Positions 1 through 5,002 of a stretch of 5,002 nucleotides of DNA are shown in pieces. Every line of letters starts with the position of its first letter. Position 1 is the stretch's first letter. The position numbers and the translations under genes are program-made. The DNA comes from Roseburia sp. CAG:309 (GTDB lineage Bacteria; Bacillota; Clostridia; Lachnospirales; Lachnospiraceae): contig FR894084.1 of the NCBI GenBank assembly GCA_000434115.1, positions 1 through 5,002 of the forward strand. The letters are read 5' to 3'. Below the pieces are notes generated by a model. That model ran no database searches. It saw only the letters and a list, made by a program, of their open reading frames with translations, and was not told the origin of the DNA.

Positions 1-10
1 GGGCGGCTCC

Positions 11-50
11 GCACACGTTATTTCCTGCTTTTTCCTTTTTGGCGTGTACA
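11..50. repeat. Pyrimidine-rich intergenic repeat, copy 1 (upstream of the deoR-type gene)
   Basis: This stretch aligns without gaps to 1024-1063 with 33 of 40 bases identical, including GCACACGT at the left end and TTCCTTTTTGGCGTGT on the right. The ends GCACACG (11-17) and CGTGTAC (43-49) form an imperfect inverted repeat, with a C/A mismatch on the + strand that would be a G-U pair on the - strand. A degenerate half-copy (GCACATCATTTCCTG) follows at 77-91. The unit has no ORF and no T-run after the stem, so it does not look like an intrinsic terminator. Its function is unknown. Confidence 0.55.
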
Positions 51-147
51 TGCCCCTTCAGCACCAACCGCTCCCCGCACATCATTTCCTGTTTTCACGT
101 CTTTGTTCCTGTTTATTCATTCTTATTCTCATTTTTTCTTTTTTATA

Positions 148-176
148 TCGACAATCGTTAATATTCGTGATAATAT
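148..176 (+). promoter_or_regulatory. Probable vegetative (SigA-type) promoter of the DeoR-family gene, with a possible operator
   Basis: A -35-like TCGACA (148-153, 5 of 6 to TTGACA) is followed after 17 bp by TAATAT (171-176), which has an upstream TG (168-169) as in an extended -10. An alternative -10 is GATAAT (169-174) with a 15-bp spacer. The segment is AT-rich against its surroundings and lies about 30 bp before the start codon. An inverted repeat ATATT-6-AATAT (161-176) overlaps the -10. DeoR proteins often repress their own genes, so this could be an operator, but that is inference only. Confidence 0.45.
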
Positions 177-208
177 GTGTACAAACAAGAACGAAAGGAG
201 ACGTTTTT

Positions 209-985
209 ATGTTTATTGAAGAAAGACATCAAAAAATCCTCGAAGTATTAAAACAGAAACAGAGTATTACAAATCAGGAGATTCAGGAAATGTTTGGGAT
301 CAGCTACGATTCTGCTAAACGCGACCTGCGTCTTTTGGAAGAACAAGGGTTGCTGAAGCGGACTCACGGCGGTGCGATTCCCTTGCGGAATGTCGGATTT
401 CAATCTGAGGTAGGTAATTTAACTTCCCGGGAAAGAGTTCCGAAAGTACTGCCAAATTATCTTGCGATTGCAAAACGCGCCACCACATGCATTGAGAAAA
501 ATGATGTGATCTATATCACGTCCGCAAGCATTGGATACCTTATGACGCAAAACCTGCCGCAGGATCTCTCCTGTACCGTGGTAACAAATTCTATTTCGAT
601 TGCCGATAATTTGCGTCAATATCCAAATATTACCATTCTTCTTTTAGGGGGAGAACTTCAGCAAAACGGTGCAGTGTATGACGGTTTTGCCTTGGAGATG
701 TTACACCGTCTCCGCTTTGACAAAGTATTTGTCACTTCCGCCTGCGTCAGTGCAGAATTCGGCTTGTCGATTCAGCGCAATCGAAATATGTCCATTTTTA
801 ACACGATCATCTCATCTGCAAGGAAAGTCTATGGACTATATCCATCCGCCAAAATTGGCATGGACTCCATCCTCAGTCTTTGTCCTGTTGATACATTGGA
901 TGTCCTTATTACCGATGACGATGCTTCCGAAGAAGATTTAAAGAAAATGGATGAAAAGGGCGTTGAAATATGGCTTGCAAAATAA
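209..985 (+). CDS. DeoR/GlpR-family transcriptional regulator
   Basis: This is a 258-residue repressor of the usual DeoR-family length (about 250). Residues 1-57 form the N-terminal winged helix-turn-helix: ERHQKILEVLKQ, then EIQEMFGISYDSAKRDLRLLEEQG, ending in the family hallmark LKRTHGGA. The rest (about 75-250) is the DeoRC sensor domain, related to ribose-5-phosphate isomerase and usually binding a phosphorylated sugar; VVTNS and LLLGGEL are typical strands of that fold. The usual late 'D-x-S-K' segment reads YPSAK here, so the effector cannot be guessed. The start is ATG 209, with AAAGGAG 8 bp upstream. An in-frame extension back to 44 has no DeoR homology and runs through repeat and promoter. 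No sugar kinase, aldolase or transporter is visible next to it, so its regulon is unknown. The next gene belongs to sporulation and has its own promoter. Confidence 0.9.
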   Translation: MFIEERHQKILEVLKQKQSITNQEIQEMFGISYDSAKRDLRLLEEQGLLKRTHGGAIPLRNVGFQSEVGNLTSRERVPKVLPNYLAIAKRATTCIEKNDVIYITSASIGYLMTQNLPQDLSCTVVTNSISIADNLRQYPNITILLLGGELQQNGAVYDGFALEMLHRLRFDKVFVTSACVSAEFGLSIQRNRNMSIFNTIISSARKVYGLYPSAKIGMDSILSLCPVDTLDVLITDDDASEEDLKKMDEKGVEIWLAK

Positions 986-1023
986 ACGAGCCGCGCCACT
1001 GATACGAACTCCGGAACAGATAC

Positions 1024-1063
1024 GCACACGTCATTTCTCTCTTCTTCCTTTTTGGCGTGTGCG
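1024..1063. repeat. Pyrimidine-rich intergenic repeat, copy 2 (between the deoR-type gene and sigK)
   Basis: This is the partner of the repeat at 11-50 (33 of 40 identical, constant offset of 1013). Here the ends form a perfect 8-bp inverted repeat, CGCACACG (1023-1030) and CGTGTGCG (1056-1063), around a 25-nt loop that is almost all pyrimidine. As in copy 1, a second CGCACAC motif follows (1082-1088) and leads into another pyrimidine tract. It lies 38 bp after the stop of the DeoR gene. The stem is followed by CATCCCC, not by a T-run, so I do not call it a terminator. Confidence 0.55.
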
Positions 1064-1105
1064 CATCCCCTGTCGCACCTTCGCACACATCGCTTTTTCT
1101 TTCCC

Positions 1106-1139
1106 CACTATTTTCCCCCGGTCAGGCACTATTTTCCCC
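1106..1139. repeat. Perfect 13-nt direct repeat with 21-bp period
   Basis: CACTATTTTCCCC occurs at 1106-1118 and again, identical, at 1127-1139. The 21-bp period is two turns of B-DNA, so both copies face the same side of the helix. The second copy overlaps the likely -35 region of the sigK promoter. This arrangement fits binding of a regulator or a duplicated promoter segment; the binding protein is not known. Confidence 0.6.
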
Positions 1140-1154
1140 TTCTTTTCATACATT
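1127..1154 (+). promoter_or_regulatory. Putative SigE-dependent promoter of the sigK-csp operon
   Basis: CATACATT (1147-1154) matches the Bacillus/Clostridium SigE -10 consensus (CATACA-T) completely. A weaker -35-like CACTATTTT (1127-1135) lies about 13 bp upstream; SigE -35 boxes are AT-rich and loosely conserved. A transcript starting about 7 bp after the -10 would have a leader of roughly 25 nt carrying the Shine-Dalgarno site and the TTG start. In spore formers sigK is normally transcribed by SigE RNA polymerase in the mother cell, so site and gene agree. Confidence 0.6.
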
Positions 1155-1172
1155 ATCTATAACGCTAGTTTC

Positions 1173-1179
1173 TGAGGTG
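1173..1179 (+). promoter_or_regulatory. Ribosome binding site that decides the TTG start of sigK
   Basis: TGAGGTG pairs well with the 16S rRNA tail (consensus GGAGGTG) and sits 6 bp before TTG 1186. It also covers the other nearby candidate start, GTG 1177, which would then have no Shine-Dalgarno site of its own. Confidence 0.7.
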
Positions 1180-1185
1180 TCGCCA

Positions 1186-1845
1186 TTGCAATCTTTTCCT
1201 ACCCCCTTGTCCGCCAAAGAAGAAGAACACTATCTCAAGCTTCATGAGCAGGGAGATAAGGAGGCCCGCCGGATCCTGATCGAGCGAAATCTTCGGCTGG
1301 TGGCTTATCTGGTAAAAAAATACAATACCAGCGACCTGCCGCAGGAAGATCTGATCTCCATCGGCACCATCGGTCTGATCAAGGCTGTGGACAGTTACAA
1401 ATCCGGCAAAGGTGTCCGCCTTGCAACCTACGCCTCACGCTGTATCGACAATGAACTTCTTATGACCTTCCGCAGCGCGAAAAAACAAGCGAAAGAAATT
1501 TCTCTCTCGGAACCGATCAACGGCGAAGACGGCGAGGGAAATACACTTCAGTTACTGGATCTTCTGGAAACCAATGACGAAGATGTCGCAGAGCGGCTTG
1601 AATTTGAAGAAAACGCAAGGAAGATTTACCAATATTTAGAAACTGTTCTCACCAAGCGGGAACGCGATATCATTCGTATGCGTTACGGGCTTCCCACGCA
1701 TCATCGCAGTCAGGAACGGACGGAGATCACGCAGCGCGAAATTGCAAAAAAATACGGCATCAGCCGCAGTTACGTAAGCCGGATTGAAAAACGGGCATTG
1801 GAAAAACTTCGTGAGGCATATGAAAATGATAAATCAAAAACTTGA
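1186..1845 (+). CDS. sigK: RNA polymerase sporulation sigma factor SigK, without pro-sequence
   Basis: This 219-residue sigma-70-family factor directs late mother-cell transcription (coat, cortex and maturation genes). Residues 28-97 are region 2 (ILIERNLRLVAYLVKKY, then DLISIGTIGLIKAVDSY, then LATYASRCIDNELLM), with core binding and -10 recognition. Region 4 covers about 155-210 (LTKRERDIIRMRYGL; TQREIAKKYGISRSYVSRIEKRAL) and is the -35-binding helix-turn-helix. The YVSRIEKRAL ending and the N-terminus FPTPLSAKEEE are typical of SigK; SigE is the closest alternative. The start is TTG 1186, chosen from the ribosome binding site and promoter spacing. This leaves no hydrophobic pro-peptide like the one removed from Bacillus pro-SigK, and the reading frame upstream is Ser/Pro-rich, not membrane-like. 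The coding sequence is unbroken, so there is no skin-type insertion. A short insert (PTHHRSQERTE) lies in region 4. Its 3' end overlaps the protease gene. Confidence 0.87.
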   Translation: MQSFPTPLSAKEEEHYLKLHEQGDKEARRILIERNLRLVAYLVKKYNTSDLPQEDLISIGTIGLIKAVDSYKSGKGVRLATYASRCIDNELLMTFRSAKKQAKEISLSEPINGEDGEGNTLQLLDLLETNDEDVAERLEFEENARKIYQYLETVLTKRERDIIRMRYGLPTHHRSQERTEITQREIAKKYGISRSYVSRIEKRALEKLREAYENDKSKT

Positions 1846-3505
1846 AACCGCATTGGAACTTGCCCTGTCGGTTCCGTCTTCCGTGCGCGCCAAAAGTCCC
1901 TCGCTGGAAGCCGGCTATTCGCCGGAAACGCAGTCGTGGGAATTGATCATCCGTTATTCCGGCGACCTGGTTTTGCCGGAAGATGTCACCCTCGTCTCTC
2001 TGTTTGGCGGCTATGGCATCCTGTATCTGCCTGAAAACCGGATCGACGAAATCTCTGCCCTTCCCCAGATTGAATACATCGAAAAACCAAAACGGCTGTC
2101 CTTTTCCCTCGCGGGAGCCAAGTCGGCAGCGTGCATCCCTCTCGTCACAAGACCCCCGAAAAATCTGACGGGAGAAAATGTCCTGATCGGTATCATTGAC
2201 AGCGGCATCGACATCTATCACCCGGACTTTCGTAACGAAGACGGGACGACGCGTATTGTAAATCTGTGGGATCAGACCCTCGGACAGGTATTTTCCGAAG
2301 GAGAGATCAACGCGGCCCTGCTTACGGACGATGGAACATTTCCAAGTAAAGATCTTTCGGGACACGGCACTCATGTCGCCGGCATTGCCGCGGGAAATGG
2401 GCGTGCCAGCGACGGTCTCTACGCCGGCGTTGCGACAAAAAGCCGCCTGATCGTGGTAAAACTTGGAAATCTTCTTCCCGATGCCTTTCCGCGCACCACG
2501 GAACTCATGACCGCTCTGGATTATTGTGTCAGGCGGTCTCTGGAACTTCAGATGCCGCTGTCTCTCAATCTCAGTTTTGGAAATAATTATGGCAGCCACA
2601 CCGGATTTTCGCTATTGGAAACCTATCTCGATACCGTTGCCACGATCGGGCGTACGACAATTGCGGTCGGCACTGGAAACGAAGGAAATCTCGGACGGCA
2701 TGCTTCGGATACACTGTCGCAGATGCCCATTTCCAGAGAACTTTCCGTCGCTCCCGGCGAAACTTCATTAAATATCCAGCTTTGGAAAGACTTTTCCGAT
2801 GAATTTCAGATCCGCCTCACTGCCCCTTCCGGCGAATCGATATTTCTCAACGAAAACTACATCGGCGCCTATCAGGCACGCCTCGACAATACCGACCTGT
2901 ACTGGTTCTTCGGCGAACCCTCGCCCTACCAGATCTTTCAGGAAATTTATGTGGAAATGCTTCCTCCCGCCGGACAGCAGACCATTGCGGAAGGTCTCTG
3001 GACGTGGCAGCTGATCCCGGTCAACATCCAAAATGGACGGTTTGATCTGTGGCTGCCTTCCTCCGCCAGCATCAATCCGCAGACGCGCTTTCTCGTAGCC
3101 GATCCGGAAACTTCTCTTACCATCCCTTCCACCGCCTTCCGCCCGATCACGGTTGCCGCCTACGACAGCAATGCAAACCAGCTCGCCTCCTTTTCCGGTC
3201 AAGGATTTACCGCCCTTTCGCTCACCAAACCGGATCTGGCAGCCCCCGGTGTCAATATCACAAGCGCTTCGGTCGGCGGCGGTTACAACGCCCGCTCCGG
3301 TACCTCGATGGCAACTCCGTTTGTAACCGGAAGCGCCGCCCTTCTGATGCAGTACGGTATCATTCAGGGAAATGACCCGTTTCTTTACGGACAAAAAATA
3401 AAAGCCTGGCTCATCCGCGGAGCCAGACCACTTCCTGCACTGCGCACTTACCCCAATCCGCAGATCGGCTGGGGTGTCCTGTGCCTCAATGATTCCATTT
3501 TTTAA
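1826..3505 (+). CDS. S8 (subtilisin-family) serine protease, Csp-like candidate spore germination protease
   Basis: This 559-residue subtilase has an intact active site: Asp125 in IDSGIDIYHPDF, His180 in GHGTHVAGIAAGNG, oxyanion Asn285 in GTGNEGN and Ser494 in GTSMATPFVTGSAALL. Residues 1 to about 90 resemble the Csp pro-domain (up to QIEYIEKPKRL), which acts as folding chaperone and may be cut off. A beta-rich insert of about 110 residues (roughly 303-415) between Asn285 and Ser494 fits the jelly-roll domain of clostridial CspB. No signal peptide is visible, as expected for a protein made in the mother cell and packed into the spore. Csp proteases cut pro-SleC to activate cortex hydrolysis at germination; that role is inferred here. 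The start is ATG 1826, 9 bp after GTGAGG; ATG 1820 is possible but only 3 bp from that site. It overlaps sigK by 20 bp, which implies co-transcription and translational coupling. A general intracellular subtilase is the alternative. Confidence 0.85.
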   Translation: MINQKLETALELALSVPSSVRAKSPSLEAGYSPETQSWELIIRYSGDLVLPEDVTLVSLFGGYGILYLPENRIDEISALPQIEYIEKPKRLSFSLAGAKSAACIPLVTRPPKNLTGENVLIGIIDSGIDIYHPDFRNEDGTTRIVNLWDQTLGQVFSEGEINAALLTDDGTFPSKDLSGHGTHVAGIAAGNGRASDGLYAGVATKSRLIVVKLGNLLPDAFPRTTELMTALDYCVRRSLELQMPLSLNLSFGNNYGSHTGFSLLETYLDTVATIGRTTIAVGTGNEGNLGRHASDTLSQMPISRELSVAPGETSLNIQLWKDFSDEFQIRLTAPSGESIFLNENYIGAYQARLDNTDLYWFFGEPSPYQIFQEIYVEMLPPAGQQTIAEGLWTWQLIPVNIQNGRFDLWLPSSASINPQTRFLVADPETSLTIPSTAFRPITVAAYDSNANQLASFSGQGFTALSLTKPDLAAPGVNITSASVGGGYNARSGTSMATPFVTGSAALLMQYGIIQGNDPFLYGQKIKAWLIRGARPLPALRTYPNPQIGWGVLCLNDSIF

Positions 3506-3514
3506 TTTTTTCTG

Positions 3515-3703
3515 TAACTATTCAGGATCCAATGCATGGAAATCAATGAATCGTCGTGCTTGCACGTAAGAGGCTTTGATTTCCATGCATTGATCCTAAT
3601 AGGGCTCCCCTCCCCATATGAGCATTTTTAGCCTTGCCAAAGGCGGGAAAGAACACGAAGTGTTCGAAATGCGAATGTGTGGGAGGGGTGTCCTGAATAG
3701 TTA
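3515..3703 (+). other. Three-way-junction folded element (structured RNA or small mobile repeat), unrecognised
   Basis: Nearly every base of this 189-nt stretch can be paired. The outer stem is TAACTATTC (3515-3523) with GAATAGTTA (3695-3703). Arm A begins at the next base: 3524-3546 pairs with 3576-3597 over 22 bp, with only C3530 bulged, and its loop holds a small CGTG-CTTG-CACG hairpin (3555-3566). After three bases (AAT), arm B follows: 3601-3619 pairs with 3675-3694 (one T-T mismatch, one bulged T), then tandem G-A pairs (3620-3621 with 3673-3674), then GCATTT (3622-3627) with AAATGC (3667-3672). Arm B ends in two hairpins, GCCTT-GCCA-AAGGC (3631-3644) and GAACAC-GAA-GTGTTC (3651-3665). 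There is no convincing ORF and no T-run after the structure. It fills the gap between convergent operons. I do not recognise an RNA family. Confidence 0.8.
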
Positions 3704-4186
3704 TCGGTTTCTTTCATACGTTACAAACGAAAAACCGTCGCGCTTATTTTCTTCCATTTTTTTCCATTCACCATCCGATAAAAAATCGGGAAAATACGCA
3801 TCCGCATCACATTTTTCTGCCACTTCGGTAAGATACAGTTTCGATGCCAGCGGAAGGAACTCCCGGTAAACCTGCTCGCCCCCGGTGACATAAACCTCTC
3901 CGGGCAGTTTTTCCATCCTGGCAAGCGCCTCTTCAACCGAGGTTACCCAGATGACATTTTCCGTATTTTCGTTTTTCTTGTGGCTGAGCACAATGTGCGT
4001 CCGCTCCGGAAGCGGCCGGCCTCCGGGAAAACTTTCCAATGTCTTACGTCCCATGACAACCACATTGTGAAGCGTATGGCTACGAAACCACGCCATATCT
4101 TCCTTGATATGAAACAGCAGTTTTCCGTCCTTTCCAATGCCAAGATCCGATGCAACCGCTGCGATCATCCGTATTTCCTTTGCCAT
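3701..4186 (-). CDS. dfrA: Dihydrofolate reductase
   Basis: This 161-residue enzyme has the usual length for chromosomal DHFR (about 160). It reduces dihydrofolate to tetrahydrofolate with NADPH in the cytoplasm and is the target of trimethoprim. Visible marks are the N-terminal strand and Met20-type loop (MIAAVASDLGIGKDGKLLFHIKEDMAWF), with Asp30 at the position of the catalytic acid (E. coli Asp27); the NADPH-binding VVVMGRKTLESFP (42-54); PLPER (58-62); and YVTGGEQVYREF (99-110), with the conserved Gly-Gly and Tyr. The C-terminus FSFVTYERNR is normal, although the stop codon belongs to the neighbouring folded element. The start is chosen at 4186, because GGGGTGATC lies at a good distance upstream. 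Met7 (codon at 4168-4166), preceded by AAAGGAAA, is a real alternative that would give 155 residues. It follows hflX after 4 bp and is probably co-transcribed with it. No thyA is seen beside it. Confidence 0.93.
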   Translation of the reverse strand: MAKEIRMIAAVASDLGIGKDGKLLFHIKEDMAWFRSHTLHNVVVMGRKTLESFPGGRPLPERTHIVLSHKKNENTENVIWVTSVEEALARMEKLPGEVYVTGGEQVYREFLPLASKLYLTEVAEKCDADAYFPDFLSDGEWKKMEENKRDGFSFVTYERNR

Positions 4187-4188
4187 CC

Positions 4189-4197
4189 GATCACCCC
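4189..4197 (-). promoter_or_regulatory. Extended Shine-Dalgarno site of dfrA overlapping the hflX stop codon
   Basis: Read on the - strand, GGGGTGATC differs by one base from the extended consensus GAGGTGATC, and its GG core sits about 7 bp before ATG 4186. The TGA within it is the hflX stop codon (4193-4191). Ribosomes finishing hflX therefore end on the dfrA initiation site, which suggests translational coupling. Confidence 0.6.
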
Positions 4198-5002
4198 ATC
4201 ACTTTGCCGACATAAGCGGCCGGCACTGCCGCTTCGACGTAGATGCCGTCGTCTCGGTATTCTTCCGTATCCAGTCTGCCATATTCACGTATGATCTGAA
4301 TCTTTCCCGCTTCCTGATAGGAAAATGTCTTCTCGATGCGAACAAAATCCTCATTCAGAATCTTCTCAAGCTTTTCAAGAAGTTCGTCAAATCCCTGTTT
4401 CTTTTTCGCGGATAGAAGCTGGACATCTTTGCTTTTTGCATCCTTAAATAAAAGCGGATCCACACTCTTCCCCTCTGCCTGCAGCCGGTCGATTTTGTTA
4501 AATACTGTCAAAACCGGTTTATCCTGTACATCCAGATTTTTCAACGTCTCATAAACAACATTCATATGCGTCTCATAATGTTCATCCGAGCAGTCCACGA
4601 CATGCAGAATCATATCTGCGTATCTTGCTTCTTCCAACGTACTTCGGAATGCCTGAATCAGATGATGCGGCAGTTTATTGATAAAACCGACCGTGTCCGT
4701 AAATAAAATCTTCTGTCCATTTTCCAATTCATAACTTCTCGTCGTCGGATCCAGCGTCGCAAAAAGCATGTCCTCTTCCAGCACATCCGAATGCGTCAAA
4801 GCATTCAAAAGCGTTGATTTTCCGGCATTTGTGTATCCAACGATTGCCACAACTTTGCTTCCATTGTTAAGACGCTGTTTGCGCATTGTCTCACGGGTTG
4901 CCACGACACTTTTTAACTGCCGGTTGAGCATTGAGATCCGTTCACGGATGAGACGGCGGTCGAGTTCCAGTTTTTTCTCTCCGGGTCCTCTGGTACCGAT
5001 AC
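4191..5002 (-). CDS. hflX: GTPase HflX (partial; the 5' end is beyond the window)
   Basis: The C-terminal 269 residues are visible. HflX is a ribosome-associated GTPase that binds the 50S subunit and splits stalled or stressed 70S ribosomes. The visible part begins with IGTRGPGEKKLELDRRLIRERI, the conserved end of the N-terminal HflX domain and its helical linker. The G domain follows: G1 VGYTNAGKST, switch I/G2 ATLDPTTR, G3 DTVGF followed by the HflX-specific INKLPHHLIQAF, G4 FNKID and G5 SAKK. A short C-terminal domain ends in YVEAAVPAAYVGKVMG. The reading frame stays open to the window edge, so the internal Met at 4931 is not the start; roughly 150 residues should be missing by comparison with complete HflX. 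The IGTRGPGE and LPHHLIQAF motifs exclude Era, Der and Obg. It is followed after 4 bp by dfrA. Confidence 0.95.
   Translation of the reverse strand, partial: IGTRGPGEKKLELDRRLIRERISMLNRQLKSVVATRETMRKQRLNNGSKVVAIVGYTNAGKSTLLNALTHSDVLEEDMLFATLDPTTRSYELENGQKILFTDTVGFINKLPHHLIQAFRSTLEEARYADMILHVVDCSDEHYETHMNVVYETLKNLDVQDKPVLTVFNKIDRLQAEGKSVDPLLFKDAKSKDVQLLSAKKKQGFDELLEKLEKILNEDFVRIEKTFSYQEAGKIQIIREYGRLDTEEYRDDGIYVEAAVPAAYVGKVMG

Noticed and set aside
44..208. N-terminal extension of the DeoR reading frame back to base 44
   Set aside because: The extra residues have no family similarity, run through a repeat and the probable promoter, and ATG 209 has its own strong ribosome binding site.
1023..1063. 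8-bp stem after the DeoR gene as its terminator
   Set aside because: A 25-nt loop and a following CATCCCC in place of T residues do not fit an intrinsic terminator.
1057..1185. Longer SigK reading frame from GTG 1057 as a possible pro-sequence
   Set aside because: It would begin inside the repeat stem and upstream of the likely promoter; the residues are Ser/Pro-rich and not membrane-like; no ribosome binding site is seen.
1186..1845. Possible skin-type interruption of sigK
   Set aside because: The reading frame is continuous from region 2 through region 4 with no recombinase or junction.
1760..2599. 279-residue open frame on the - strand opposite the protease
   Set aside because: Antisense to a well-supported gene with an intact catalytic site; the translation shows no recognisable domain and is explained by codon bias.
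2768..3394. 208-residue open frame on the - strand
   Set aside because: Also a shadow of the protease; Gly/Arg-rich translation without motifs or a start signal.
3515..3703. The folded element as an ordinary bidirectional intrinsic terminator
   Set aside because: No T-run follows the stem on either strand at the right place, and the branched structure is far larger than a terminator. The T-rich stretch at 3496-3511 lies before the element and has no GC-rich stem ahead of it.
3618..3869. 83-residue open frame on the + strand starting in the folded element
   Set aside because: It runs from the element into the antisense of dfrA, lacks a ribosome binding site and has no domain.

Overview
The window looks like part of the chromosome of an endospore-forming, anaerobic Firmicute, most likely a Lachnospiraceae-type clostridium. 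The main reasons are a mother-cell sporulation sigma factor of the SigK type without a pro-sequence, a Csp-like spore-germination subtilase, Shine-Dalgarno sites typical of Firmicutes, and the sequence style of the DHFR and HflX. The genus is inferred from remembered family features, not from a search.

Layout. Bases 1-208 hold a pyrimidine-rich repeat and a probable promoter. A DeoR-family repressor (209-985, +) follows. A 200-bp intergenic region (986-1185) carries a second copy of the repeat, a perfect 13-nt direct repeat with a 21-bp period, and a SigE-type promoter. It leads into sigK (1186-1845, +, TTG start). The last 20 bases of sigK overlap the start of a Csp-like subtilisin protease (1826-3505, +). 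Two genes on the opposite strand converge on this pair: hflX (4191-5002, 3' part only, the 5' end lies outside the window) and dfrA (3701-4186), separated by 4 bp.

The convergent gap (3506-3700) is filled almost completely by a strongly folded element at 3515-3703. A 9-bp outer stem closes a three-way junction with a 22-bp hairpin and a second, branched arm carrying two small hairpins. Its non-Watson-Crick pairs make sense on the + strand only, and its right end supplies the stop codon of dfrA. I do not recognise it. It could be a structured RNA or a small non-autonomous mobile repeat, and it is the most promising unexplained item here.

Working together: the sigK-csp pair reads as a mother-cell sporulation operon switched on by SigE, making SigK and, with it, a protease that would be packaged in the spore for cortex-lytic enzyme activation at germination. 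hflX-dfrA is a housekeeping pair (ribosome rescue GTPase and folate metabolism). The DeoR regulator has no visible sugar-metabolism partner in the window.
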